Shown: piece by piece, positions 1 through 11,237 of the stretch
How the letters are laid out: the number at the start of each line of letters is the position of its first letter
How positions within the stretch are numbered: the stretch's first letter is position 1
Source of the DNA: Cherax quadricarinatus
Lineage: Eukaryota > Arthropoda > Malacostraca > Decapoda > Parastacidae
Length of the DNA stretch: 64,000 bases
Assembly: GCF_038502225.1 (NCBI RefSeq)
Contig: NC_091292.1
Span: forward strand, 52,081,277 to 52,145,276
Reading direction: 5' to 3'
The notes under the pieces: generated by a model
Database searches by the model: none
Seen by the model: only the letters and a program-made list of their open reading frames with translations
What the model was told of the DNA's origin: nothing
Translations under genes and position numbers: made by a program

Positions 1-40
1 CAGTCCATCACCCTCACCACAAGTCCATCACCCTCACTAC

Positions 41-394
41 CAGTCCATCACCCTCACCACCAGTCTATCACCGTCACCACCAGTCCATAACCATCACCAC
101 CAGCCCATCACTCACAAGTGAAGTGTGGAAGGGAGTTCATCTGAGGGCCCGCAGATGGACTTCTGGATACATGGAACTAGGGAAAGCAAACACACACACA
201 CACACACACACATACACCACCACCAGTCCACCTTCACCACCAGTCCATCACCCTCACCACCAGTCTATCACCGTCACCACCAGTCCATAACCATCACCAC
301 CAGCCCATCACTCACAAGTGAAGTGTGGAAGGGAGTTCATCTGAGGGCCCGCAGATGGACTTCTGGATACATGGAACTAGGGAAAGCAAACACA
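41..394. repeat. 200-bp tandem duplication inside the minisatellite
   Basis: Bases 41-194 recur at 241-394 with an exact 200-bp offset. The copies share the same private variants (CAGTCTATCACCGTCACC, CCATAACC, CAGCCCATCACTCACAAG) and a full spacer module. They differ only where the (CA)n tract begins. This shows that blocks larger than the 20-bp unit have been copied. Confidence 0.9.
117..193 (+). repeat. Spacer module of the minisatellite (type copy)
   Basis: This is a non-CCATCACC block of about 75 bp containing GAAGTGTGGAAGGGAGTTC, CTGAGGGCCCGCAGATGG and ACTTCTGGATACATGG, followed by a CA tract. Related full or shortened copies lie near 317-393, 682-760, 983-1048, 1297-1341, 1429-1490, 1721-1781, 1931-1954, 2066-2101, 2191-2270, 2491-2548, 2738-2800 and 3195-3239. 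Some read GAGGGCCCGCAG and others GAGGGGACACAG, so there are two subtypes. The regular return of the module suggests that the true larger repeat is one module plus a variable number of 20-bp units. I do not recognise a function. Confidence 0.85.
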
Positions 395-2267
395 TACACC
401 ACCACCACCACCAGTCCATCTCCCTCACCACCAGTCCATCACCCTCACCACCAGTCCATCACCCTCACTACCAGTCCATCACCATCACCACCAGTCCATC
501 ACCCTCACCACTAGTCCACCACCTTCACCACTAGTCCATGACCCTCAGCACCAGTCCATCACCCTCACTACCAATCCATCAAAATCACAACCAGTCCATC
601 ACCCTCACCACCGGTCCGTCACCCTCACCACCAGTCCATCACCCTCACCACCAGACCATCACCCTCATCACAACACCACCAACAAGTGAAGTGTGGAAGG
701 AAGTTCATCTGAGGGCCCTCAGATGGACTTCTGGAGACATGGAACTAGGGGAAGCAAACACCCTCACATCACATCACCAGTCCACCACCTTCACCACTAG
801 TCCACCCTAAGCATCAGTCCATCACCCTCACTACCAGTCCACCCTCACCACCAGTCCATCACCCTCACCACCAGTCCATCACCCTCACCACCAGTCCATC
901 ACCCTCACCACTAGTCCATCACCCTCACCTCCAGTCCATCACCCTTAATATCAGTCCATCACCCTCACCACCAGTCCATCACCAACAAGGGAAGTGTGGA
1001 AGGGAGTTCTTCTGAGGGGACACAGATTGACTTCTGGAAGCATAGTCCTTCACCCTCCCCACCAGTCCATCACACTCACCACCAGTCCATCACCCACACC
1101 AGTCCTTACCCCTCACCACCAGTCCATCACCATCAGTCCATCACCCTCACCATCAGTCCACCCACGTCCATCACCCTCACCACCAGTCCATCACCCTCAA
1201 CACCAGTCTATCACCCTAACCACAAGTCCATCACCCTCACCACCAGTCCATCATCCTTACCACCAGACCATCACCCTCACCACCAGTCCATCACTAGCAA
1301 GGGAAGTGTAGGGACACAGGTGGACTTCTGGAAACACAGTCCATCACCCTAACCACAAGTCCATCACCCTCACCAACAGTCCATCACCTTCACCGCCAGA
1401 CCATCACCCTCACCACCAGTCGATTACGAGCAAGGGAAGTGTGGAAGGGAGTTCATCTGAGGGGACACAGATGGACTTCTGGAAACATAGTCCTTCACCC
1501 TCCCCACCAGTCTATCACCCTCACCGTCAGTCCATTACCCTCAGCAACAGTCCATCACCCTCTCCACCAGACGATCACCCTCACCACCAGCCCATCACCC
1601 TAACGACAAGTCCATCATCCTCACCACCAGTCCATCACCCTCCCCACCAGACCATCACCCTCCCCACCAGTCAATCACCCTCACCACCAGTCCATCACCC
1701 TCCCCACCAGTCCATCACCAACACAGGAAGTGTGGAAGGGAGTTCATCTGAGGGGACACAGATGGATTTCTGGAAACACAGTCCTTCACCCTCCCCAGCA
1801 GTCCATCACCCTCACCACCAGTCCTTCACCCTCCCTACCAGTCCATGACACTCACCACCAGTCCATCACCCTCACCACCAGCCCACCCACACCACTAGTC
1901 AATAACCCTCCCCACCAGACCATCACCCTCACAGATGGACTTCTGGAAACACAGTCCTTCACCCTCCCCACCAGTCCATCACCCTCCCTACCAGTCCATC
2001 ACCCTCCCCACCAGTCAATCACCCTCACCACCAGTCCATCACCCTCCCCACCAGTCCATCACCAACAAGGGAAGTGTGGAAGATGGATTTCTGGAAACAC
2101 AGTCCTTTACCCTCCCCAGAAGTCCATCACCCTCACCACCAGACCATCACCCTCCCCACCAATCCATCACCCTCACCACCAGTCCATCACCACCAAGGGA
2201 AGTGTGGGAGTTCATCTGAGGGCCCGCATATGGACTTCTGGAGTCATGAAACTAGGAGAAGGAAAAA

Positions 2268-3210
<943 letters not shown>

Positions 3211-3594
3211 GGACACAGATGGACTTCTGGAAACACAGTCCTTCACCCTCTCTACTAGTCCATCACCCTCACCACCAGTCCATCACCCTCACCACCAGCC
3301 CATCACCCTCCCCACCAGTCCATCACCCTCACCACCAGCCCATCACCCTCCCCACCAGTCCTTCACCCTCCCCACCAGTCAATCACCCTCAACTCCAGTC
3401 CATGACCCTCACCACTAGTCCATCACAGTCACCACCAGTCCATCACATTCACCACCAGTCCATTACCCACACCACCAGTCCATGACCCTCACCACTAGTC
3501 CATCACAGTCACCGTCAGTCCATCACCATCACCACCAGTCATCACCCTCACCACCAGTCCACCATCACCACCAGTCATCACCCTCACCACCAGT

Positions 3595-3810
3595 GAGTGT
3601 AATAGTGTGATTTTTTTATTCATGTTAAATCACGTTTAAGTTTACTTGTGAACAACTTCAATATTTATAGACTGATGCATCTTAGGCAGAATAACTGTCC
3701 AGCTTCTTGAAGATTCATTATATAAAAGGATGATTTGAATTTGGATTTGAATTTGAAGATTTCCTGAAATATTCCAAACTTGGAATCCTTGGAACGAGAT
3801 CAGTTAGTAA
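3595..3810. other. AT-rich unique sequence, no gene seen
   Basis: Non-repetitive AT-rich DNA follows the minisatellite. A short TTTGAATTTGGATTTGAATTT motif cluster occurs near 3735-3765. There is no open frame of note and no recognisable RNA gene. Confidence 0.6.
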
Positions 3811-3990
3811 ATATATGTGGTGCCGAATAGGTAAAACTGGTTAATTATCAAGAACTCATTTAAAATTAAGTCCTTTCTGAAATTTTCTCTTATACGTTTA
3901 AAGATATATATTTTTTTCTAAATGCACCTTAGAAAACTTTATTATAACAAGCACAATTTAATTTAGCCAAATCTAACTAAATGAATGTAT
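3811..3990 (+). mobile_element. Half copy of a dispersed, possibly MITE-like element
   Basis: The block starts around TATATGTGGTGCCGAATAGG and continues through GTAAAACTGGTTAATTATC and AAGTCCTTTCTGAAATTTTC to TTAGAAAACTTTATTATAAC. From memory this resembles one arm of a dispersed element with GTGCCGAATAGG termini that is common in decapod genomes. The expected opposite arm, ending in the inverted form CCTATTCGGCAC, is absent, and a (GT)n tract starts where the element breaks. The identification rests on recollection, so it is tentative. Confidence 0.45.
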
Positions 3991-3995
3991 GAGCG

Positions 3996-3996
<1 letters not shown>

Positions 3997-4050
<54 letters not shown>
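3997..4050. repeat. (GT)n microsatellite
   Basis: A pure GT run of about 52 bp. Its reverse strand gives the His/Thr open frame seen at 3977-4243, which I do not treat as a gene. Confidence 0.97.
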
Positions 4051-4054
<4 letters not shown>

Positions 4055-4258
4055 TTCATGTACGGAGGTACATAAATCTGAGTGTACATACTTTGTATTC
4101 TTATCATAATTATTGACTGTGCGTTTTAGTTTTATTATCATAATTATTTGAGGTAAGATCTTGGTGGTGGAGTTGCTGCCACACCTCAGATACTCTGACA
4201 ATGTTTCCTGCTCAGTTTCACTAACAATAGACTGGTATCTCAAAATAATTATAGTTTG

Positions 4259-4278
4259 TGTTATGATCGATCATAACA
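4259..4278. other. Perfect 20-bp palindrome
   Basis: TGTTATGATCGATCATAACA equals its own reverse complement over all 20 bases, and the flanks do not continue the symmetry. It could be the centre of a decayed inverted-repeat element, a dimeric protein site or chance. No function can be assigned. Confidence 0.9.
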
Positions 4279-4546
4279 ACCTTACACCTTCGTAAGGCTG
4301 TAATGATAAAAGTGAGTGGTTAAATGGACTGTTATAATTAATATGGACTGCAGTCTAGTGCTTAGACTGAGGCTACATTAATCACAACGTAGTGTATCAC
4401 ACCAGTCATGGTGTTAAATATCGTAATGTATGTTCACCCGAAGAGGGAATGTTGAATTCTGGGATCCTTGCTTCAGTTTCCCAGACCAGACTACAGAAGT
4501 CAACATTAATTGTGTTACACTCACTTACGTACTGCGTGTGTACGTT

Positions 4547-4591
4547 AATTATCAATTTGTCAGGTTTAAAAAAACTGACAAGTTGATAATT
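4547..4591. other. Stem-loop, 17-bp arms
   Basis: The left arm AATTATCAATTTGTCAG (4547-4563) pairs with the right arm CTGACAAGTTGATAATT (4575-4591) with one mismatch. The loop is 11 bases and A-rich. It resembles a small palindromic element or hairpin. A short A run in the loop is not enough to call a terminator in a eukaryote. Confidence 0.8.
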
Positions 4592-4920
4592 GAAACACTT
4601 GTACAGCGTTTATGAAACGTCTGCACAATAAACCTTCCCAAATGTTGCGCAAGTGTCTGGTTTACACACAATATAATGCAGAGATACAATCATAGACAAA
4701 GTTCCTACAGCTCTAGCACAGATCTGAATTCACGAAGCTTGGTAAATAATAACTGTATTCACTTAGAATGTAGAAGCAACTCTTTTCCTGAGACTGAGTC
4801 TTGGCAGTAGACATAAAACAACAATAATATACAGACGTACGTATATTTTAAAAAATGCACATAATTGCATAAATTTTAATTTCGAGGAAAAGCCCTCATG
4901 TCCTAGAATCTGTATTGGTA

Positions 4921-5370
4921 AAGCCACTGGATGGCGAGACGTCTACAATAAAGCCACTGGATGGCGAGACGTCTACAATAAAGCCACTGGATGGCGAGAC
5001 GTCTACAATAAAGCCACTGGATGGCGAGACGTCTACAATAAAGCCACTGGATGGCGAGACGTCTACAATAAAGCCACTGGATGGCGAGACGTCTACAATA
5101 AAGCCACTGGATGGCGAGACGTCTACAATAAAGCCACTGGATGGCGAGACGTCTACAATAAAGCCACTGGATGGCGAGACGTCTACAATAAAGCCACTGG
5201 ATGGCGAGACGTCTACAATAAAGCCACTGGATGGCGAGACGTCTACAATAAAGCCACTGGATGGCGAGACGTCTACAATAAAGCCACTGGATGGCGAGAC
5301 GTCTACAATAAAGCCACTGGATGGCGAGACGTCTACAATAAAGCCACTGGATGGCGAGATGTCTACAATA
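4921..5370 (+). repeat. 30-bp tandem array, 15 units
   Basis: Units begin AAGCCACTGGATGGCGAGAC and end GTCTACAATA. Fourteen consecutive units are identical, and the fifteenth differs by one base (GAGAC to GAGAT). Every unit junction creates AATAAA, so the + strand carries a polyadenylation-type hexamer every 30 bp. As 30 is a multiple of 3, both strands stay open (10-residue repeats KPLDGETSTI on + and SPSSGFIVDV on -), which explains the 158- and 230-codon frames here. They are not treated as genes. Near-identity implies very recent expansion. From memory, the unit matches part of a dispersed repeat frequent in decapod sequence. Confidence 0.97.
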
Positions 5371-5510
5371 AAGATACCCAGTCTACAATAAAGCCATGTT
5401 TCACATGATGTCTCAATAAAGCCACTGGATTTACATCTGGATGTCAATGTATTGTCTACAATAAAGATACCCAGATTTTCATGTGTCTCAACAACATGAC
5501 TGAGGTATGT
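5371..5510 (+). repeat. Degenerate flank of the 30-bp repeat
   Basis: Diverged pieces of the same element follow the array: AATAAAGATACCCAG, AATAAAGCCATG, AATAAAGCCACTGG, and again TCTACAATAAAGATACCC near 5453-5474. This is probably the parent dispersed element from which the 30-bp array expanded. Confidence 0.75.
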
Positions 5511-5729
5511 TGATGCTGTGGTCGGAGAAGTGGCAGATGCATCCAAGTAACACTTATAAGCAATGTAGATCTCAAAGGCATCAAACAAAAAGTTAGCGTT
5601 TTGGTTAGCAGAAATTTAAACCCAAGACAGCAGTACATAAATGTTTGTAATGAAGGCAATAGAACAGAGTATTTTGCTAAATTATGGTATCAGGTGGACT
5701 CAAGTTCGTTGTAATATATACATAAAAGG

Positions 5730-6140
5730 ATAACGAAATTGAATCCATGTACTGGAAACCTTTCCTACGATTATAGGCTGAAGGCACTGGACATGTACTC
5801 TCTGGAAAGGCGTAGAAGTTGAATAGATAAAACTGAAAGGTACCAATGAAAAACAGGAATATAAAAGGGAGATATAAAAAGCGCGTTGAAAATACCAAAC
5901 CAAGAGAAAACTCGCAGCCATTTATTCAAGTTGGAGATAACTATATTTGGATAAAATATAAAGAAATACTGATTTAACAAGAGTTTCAGAATATTGGAGC
6001 AAACTTCCAGGTAGCCTCATGAAAGCAAGAACTCTGGGTAGCATTAAATATAGGTTGAATAGGAACAAGAGTGGGTATGGGTGGGTGTGAGTTAGACCTG
6101 CCCAACACGGAGCTGTACACCTACCGCAAATATATTCTTT
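5730..6140 (+). pseudogene. Non-LTR retrotransposon ORF2 C-terminal fragment, copy 1
   Basis: Bases 5763-5819 translate to YDYRLKALDMYSLERRR, the conserved segment after the reverse transcriptase domain in Jockey/CR1-like LINEs, where it reads roughly YEERLKxLxLxSLExRR. Downstream the frame is broken by stops and shifts, but the DNA stays alignable with the second LINE fragment at 10951-11237. Shared landmarks are AAAACAGGAATA, ACTCGCAGC, GAGTTTCAGAA or the matching GTGG region, and AATAGGTTGRATA ahead of GAGTGGGT. This is a dead 3'-end fragment of an element whose 5' part is absent. The family assignment rests on motif recognition. Confidence 0.75.
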
Positions 6141-6142
6141 CA

Positions 6143-6545
6143 ACAAACTGGCTGTATCCCACCGAGGTAGGGTGACCCAAAAAGAAAAAAACGAAATTTT
6201 CTCTTTTTAAATTTAATGTATAGAGAAGGGGTTACTAGCCCATTGCTCCCAGCATTTTAGTCACCTCTCACGACACACATACTTATGGAGGACTAAATTT
6301 GCTCCACTTTTCCATGGAGATAAGAGGAAATAAAGAACAAGAATTATTAAGAAAATGGAAGAAAACCCAGATAGGTATGTAAATATATATGCTTGTACAT
6401 GCATGTGTAGTGTGACCTAAGTGTAAGTAGAAGTAGCAAGATATACCCGTTATCCCCGCGTGTTTGAGACAGAAAAAAGACACTAGCAATCCTGCCATCA
6501 TGTAAAACATTTACAGGTTACCGCTGTTTACCAGCCTACTACCTA
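6143..6545 (+). mobile_element. Dispersed repeat, decapod-type (unnamed)
   Basis: The segment runs from CTGGCTGTATCCCACCGAGG through GGGTGACCCAAAAAGAAAAA, GGGGTTACTAGCCCATTGCT, CATGGAGATAAGAGGAAATA and GTGTGACCTAAGTGTAAGTA to CCTGCCATCATGTAAAAC. I recall this string of blocks as a high-copy dispersed repeat in decapod genomes. No protein frame can be followed. It abuts the LINE 3' fragment, so it may be the tail of that element or a separate insertion. Confidence 0.6.
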
Positions 6546-7600
<1,055 letters not shown>

Positions 7601-7608
7601 AAAATACA

Positions 7609-8085
7609 GATGTAGTATACACAGATTTGGCAAGAGTTTTCAACAAGTGTGACCATGGTGTAACAGCACACATAATGCGTGATAAAGGAATAACAGAAAA
7701 AGTTGGTTTGTGGTTCTAGAACTTCCTGACAAATAGAAAACAAAGAGTAACAGTAAACAGAGTAAAGTCTGAGGCAGCTACTGTGAGAAACTGTGTTCCA
7801 CAAGGCACAGTACTCACTCCCATCCTATTCCTCATCCTCATATCCGACAGAGATGTAAGCCATAGTTCCCTGTCTTTAGCGGATGACACCCGGATTGTCA
7901 TGACAGTGGCAAGACTCCAGGCGGACGTCACCCAAATCTTCAAATGGGCCATTCAAAACAATATGAAGTTCAATGAAGAGAAATTTCAACTACTCAGATA
8001 TGGAAAACTTTAGGAAATTAAACTGTATCATGGTATATGACAAATTCCAACCAAACAATAGAAAAAACACTGGTGAGGCACCTAA
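7609..8085 (+). pseudogene. LINE reverse transcriptase core, broken
   Basis: Reading from 7609 gives DVVYTDLARVFNKCDHG, the first catalytic block of a non-LTR reverse transcriptase (typically YLDFxKAFDxVDH, with the Asp retained). A TAG at 7717-7719 interrupts the frame within LWF*NFLTNRKQRV. After it follow VPQGTVLTPILFLI (the conserved PQG block) and SLSLADDTRIV, where the usual F/YADD box has lost its aromatic residue although the two Asp remain. The continuation QNNMKFNEEKFQLLRYG is typical of Jockey/CR1-like elements. The frame ends at 8013, and recognisable but shifted sequence continues to about 8085. The nearest relatives are decapod LINEs. It is certainly inactive: short, stopped and with an altered catalytic box. 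Confidence 0.88.
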
Positions 8086-8147
8086 AGTCAGTACCTGACC
8101 ATCCGTGCTGTGAATCGTACGTCAATTTGCCTGTGCCAGCAGTAACA

Positions 8148-8230
8148 GCCTGGTTGTTCAGACCCTGATCCACCACGAGGCCAGGTCTCAGACCGAGCCA
8201 CGGGGGCGTTGACCCCCGAAACTCCAGGTA
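8148..8230. mobile_element. Short dispersed element with GC hairpin
   Basis: The block runs GCCTGGTTGTTCAGACCCTG, CCACGAGGCCAGGTCTCAG, CGGGGGCGTTGACCCCCG, ACTCCAGGTA. CGGGGG (8201-8206) and CCCCCG (8213-8218) form a perfect 6-bp stem with a 6-base loop. From memory this is a short repeat seen very often in crayfish and other decapod sequence. It is far more GC-rich than its surroundings, which supports insertion. Whether it is a SINE or a fragment of a larger element cannot be told here. Confidence 0.55.
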
Positions 8231-8268
8231 TACTTCAGTTGCCAGACAAAACCAGAATTAATTAAAAT

Positions 8269-8524
8269 GGATATGTGGCTTGCATATGGTAATGCTAGGC
8301 AGATATGTGGCTTGCATGTGGTAATGCTGGCCAGATATGTGGCTTGCATGTGGTAATGCTGGCCAGATATGTGGCTTGCATGTGGTAATGCTGGCCAGAT
8401 ATGTGGCTTGCATGTGGTAATGCTGGCCAGATATGTGGCTTGCATGTGGTAATGCTGGCCAGATATGTGGCTTGCATGTGGTAATGCTGGCCAGATATGT
8501 GGCTTGCATGTGGTAATGCAGGGC
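8269..8524. repeat. 32-bp tandem array, 8 units (unrelated to the large satellite)
   Basis: Units begin AGATATGTGGCTTGCATGTG and end GTAATGCTGGCC, with a period of exactly 32 bp (starts near 8301, 8333, 8365, 8397, 8429, 8461 and 8493). The first unit is diverged (GCATATGG, GCTAGGC), the last ends GCAGGGC, and the middle ones are identical. The reverse strand is open in three frames as a by-product of the repeat. Confidence 0.96.
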
Positions 8525-9036
8525 AGATCAAATTAACACTCTAGCTATACCTTTTCAAAATGTCGTGTAAAAAATGCAGGTGGGATTATATCCTTCTCCA
8601 TCTCATTTCAATTAGCCTTTTAAGCAAATTCCAGTGCCATCTCGGGAAGCGCCTCGCAACAGCCTTTTAACCCTCAGGTACCTATTTACAGTGGGTCTTT
8701 ACCATTTTTAAGTTCCTGTTCCACTTAAGTTGTCTGGATTTTTTATCGAGCACCCTGTCAAAAACTAATGAAAATTTAATATTTTTCTGGAAACTTCTAT
8801 ATTTTTAAAATAAAAATAAAAGTGAAATAATAGTCATGAAAAATAATTAAAATGAATTATATTAAAACGGAAATAAATAAGGTTGTGTTAAGAAACAGCG
8901 TCTCAGGTGTGTCATCACTTACACCACACTGCTTCATGCTGGTGTTTTCTCGTGAAGAAGTGTTGATAAAGCTGTCTCACGCTAATAGGTGTTGACAAAT
9001 GGTATGATTTCTGAAACTCCTTTTACCTAGGGAGGG
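8525..9036. other. AT-rich region, nothing recognised
   Basis: A-rich sequence with no open frame above 50 codons outside the neighbouring array. The words CCCTCAGGTACCTATTTACAG near 8672-8692 may be a dispersed repeat remnant, but I cannot support a call. Confidence 0.5.
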
Positions 9037-9802
9037 AACGTTCTGAGTTGTGCACACCACAACGTTCTGAGTTGTGCACACCACAACGTTCTGAGTTGTG
9101 CACACCACAACGTTCTGAGTTGTGCACACCACAACGTTCTGAGTTGTGCACACCACAATGTTCTGAGTTGTGCACACCACAACGTTCTGAGTTGTGCACA
9201 CCACAACGTTCTGAGTTGTGCACACCACAATGTTCTGAGTTGTGCACACCACAACGTTCTGAGTTGTGCACACCACAACGTTCTGAGTTGTGCACACCAC
9301 AACGTTCTGAGTTGTGCACACCACAACGTTCTGAGTTGTGCACACCACAACGTTCTGAGTTGTGCACACCACAACGTTCTGAGTTGTGCACACCACAACG
9401 TTCTGAGTTGTGCACACCACAACGTTCTGAGTTGTGCACACCACAACGTTCTGAGTTGTGCACACCACGTTCTGAGTTGTGCACACCACAACGTTCTGAG
9501 TTGTGCACACCACAACGTTCTGAGATGTGCACACCACGTTCTGAGTTGTGCACACCACAACGTTCTGAGTTGTGCACACCACAACGTTCTGAGTTGTGCA
9601 CACCACAACGTTCTGAGTTGTGCACACCACAATGTTCTGAGTTGTGCACACCACAATGTTCTGAGTTGTGCACACCACAACGTTCTGAGTTGTGCACACC
9701 ACAACGTTCTGAGTTGTGCACACCACAACGTTCTGAGTTGTGCACACCACAACGTTCTGAGTTGTGCACACCACAATGTTCTGAGTTGTGCACACCACAA
9801 CG
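9037..9802. repeat. 24-bp tandem array, about 32 units
   Basis: Each unit contains AACGTTCTGAG and TTGTGCACACCAC. The period is 24 bp except for two 21-bp units (junctions near 9468 and 9534) that lack AAC. Five units read AATGTT instead of AACGTT, and one reads GAGATGTG. Both AACGTT and GTGCAC are self-complementary hexamers, so every unit carries two small palindromes. As 24 is a multiple of 3 and the length variants lose 3 bp, one + frame (CTPQRSEL repeats) and all three - frames stay open for about 256-273 codons. No other sign of coding is present. Confidence 0.97.
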
Positions 9803-10950
9803 TTTCTACCGTCGTTGATTCAAATTCAATTTAGATTGCTTCACTAGCTTTCAGTTCAATAAAATCGTTTTTATATCATTATTATCCATGGAAACCGGAC
9901 TGAAAATAAAAGTGTTCCGTGTCCCTTACTGAGCGACAGACAACTATCCGTGGTATATCTAATGGTTATAATCATAAACGCAATTTTTAAAAGGGTGGAA
10001 GGGTAAGTTAGTGGAACATCTCGGTCGGATGACCAAGAGCTCCAGATATGGGTCGTCGTATGACGAAGACCCACGTCAGGAAACACTTGTCCTGTTTCTT
10101 AACAAACTATCAGAAACCTAACCTCTCGGTGGTGATAGTTGCCTCAGAAATGCTGAATCACTTCCTGCAAAGGATTTTCTTTCCCTTCAGTCTTGATAGC
10201 CATTTATTTTCCCGTATCCGCTGCCTCATTAAGTGAAGGATGAGGGATATGAAGCGTTTTAAGAAAATGGTAAACAACACTATAATTAAGGAAAGAATAG
10301 TAAAATAAAAAAAATGCTAATGTAATCTTTTTTCAATGTCTTTCACAAAGTACTTTGAAATGATCAGTGTCTCGTACACCCAGCTTTATTTTTTCACCCC
10401 CCTCCCTCGGGGAATAAAAGTACTCTTGGCTGACAGTCATTGTCCTGGGTGAACACAGTTATAAAAAGACTTCCATATATCTAGCATCTACAGGAAGTAG
10501 CTAGGCATGTGCAAGTCTGCACACACTTCACGATGAAATGCTAGACTCACAGGAGTCATACAGACTCTGAGAATGGAAAGAATGGCAGAAAAGTGAAAAC
10601 TTCTTTGATCAGGAGCCCTTCATGCTCTATTGTTAGAGCCTGACAGAACGATGATGAGTGAGAACACATGTGAAGCAGTCTGTTATCCTTCTGTGCCCAA
10701 TAGTAAACTCAGAAATTGTGAAGAATGTTTCAATTACACTAAGACTAGCGATTCCCTATACTAGATCTGTGGGATGCACCCTGCCATCCTTGATTATGTC
10801 TTAGCAGTAGTGTCAGTCTAGCATGATCATTAAGGCTGCCTGCTTCAAACATTGCGTCGTAACGTTCAAACGAAAAATGCATGCATGCAAATTCGTTGAT
10901 GTTAAACGTAAAAAAAAAAGTTTGGAATCGTTAGTATCAGTGCCATAAGG
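9803..10950. other. Non-array region, no gene recognised
   Basis: The segment 10020-10130 (GGTCGTCGTATGACGAAGAC, then CACGTCAGGAAACACTTG) may be a dispersed repeat by recollection, with low certainty. The short open frames (62-71 codons) have no recognisable domain. There is no RNA gene that I can support. Confidence 0.5.
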
Positions 10951-11237
10951 CCAGAAAGGCGTTGAATTTTGGGGGATATGATTGAGGTGTATAAATGGAA
11001 AACAGGAATAAATAAAGGGGATGTAAATAGCGTGCTAAAATATCTAGCCTAGGCAAGGACTCGCAGCAATGGTTTTAAGATGGAAATATTCAGATTCCGA
11101 AAGGGTAAAGGAAAGCACTGGTTTGGTAATAGTTGTGGATGAGTGGAACAAACTCCCGAGTACAGTCATAGAAGCTAAGACGTTCTGTGGTTTTAAAAAT
11201 AGGTTGGATAAATACACAAGTGGGTGTGTGTAAGTTG
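10951..11237 (+). pseudogene. Non-LTR retrotransposon ORF2 C-terminal fragment, copy 2
   Basis: From 10978 the frame reads MIEVYKWKTGINKGDVNSVL, then a TAG, then TRSNGFKMEIFRFRKGKGKH and WFGN. A 2-base loss near 11132 shifts the frame, after which VDEWNKLPSTVIEAKTFCGF and KNRLDKYTSG follow. This is the standard C-terminus of Jockey/CR1-like LINE ORF2 (RVVDEWNxLPxxVxxAxxxxxFKNRLDK). Upstream, ERR followed by a stop and GDMIE matches the same protein segment that copy 1 preserves. The fragment ends in the element's 3' tail (GTGGGTGTGTGTAAGTTGGAC), and the large satellite begins immediately after it. Confidence 0.85.

Larger units (their letters stand above)
4051..4920. other. AT-rich region without a recognisable gene
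   Basis: The only open frames are about 60 codons long and overlap in different phases (4392-4586 and 4430-4615). Neither has a recognisable domain. The stretch does contain a perfect palindrome and a stem-loop, listed separately. Confidence 0.6.

Noticed and set aside
4921..5370. CRISPR-like or phase-variable bacterial repeat
   Set aside because: There are no spacers between units, and the surroundings contain LINE fragments and dinucleotide repeats typical of an animal genome.
4896..5588. A 230-codon reverse-strand frame and a 158-codon forward frame as repeat proteins
   Set aside because: Both are read from the same 30-bp array. A 30-bp stop-free unit keeps both strands open, and neither has conserved flanking sequence.
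8148..8230. Possible tRNA gene or tRNA-derived SINE head
   Set aside because: There is no recognisable cloverleaf, and I could not place convincing A and B boxes. It is kept only as an unnamed dispersed element.
8977..9818. 256-273-codon frames on both strands
   Set aside because: They are translations of the 24-bp array, with four frames open simultaneously.
10100..10130. Telomere-like CCTAA motif (GAAACCTAACC)
   Set aside because: It is a single occurrence with no tandem TTAGG/CCTAA run.
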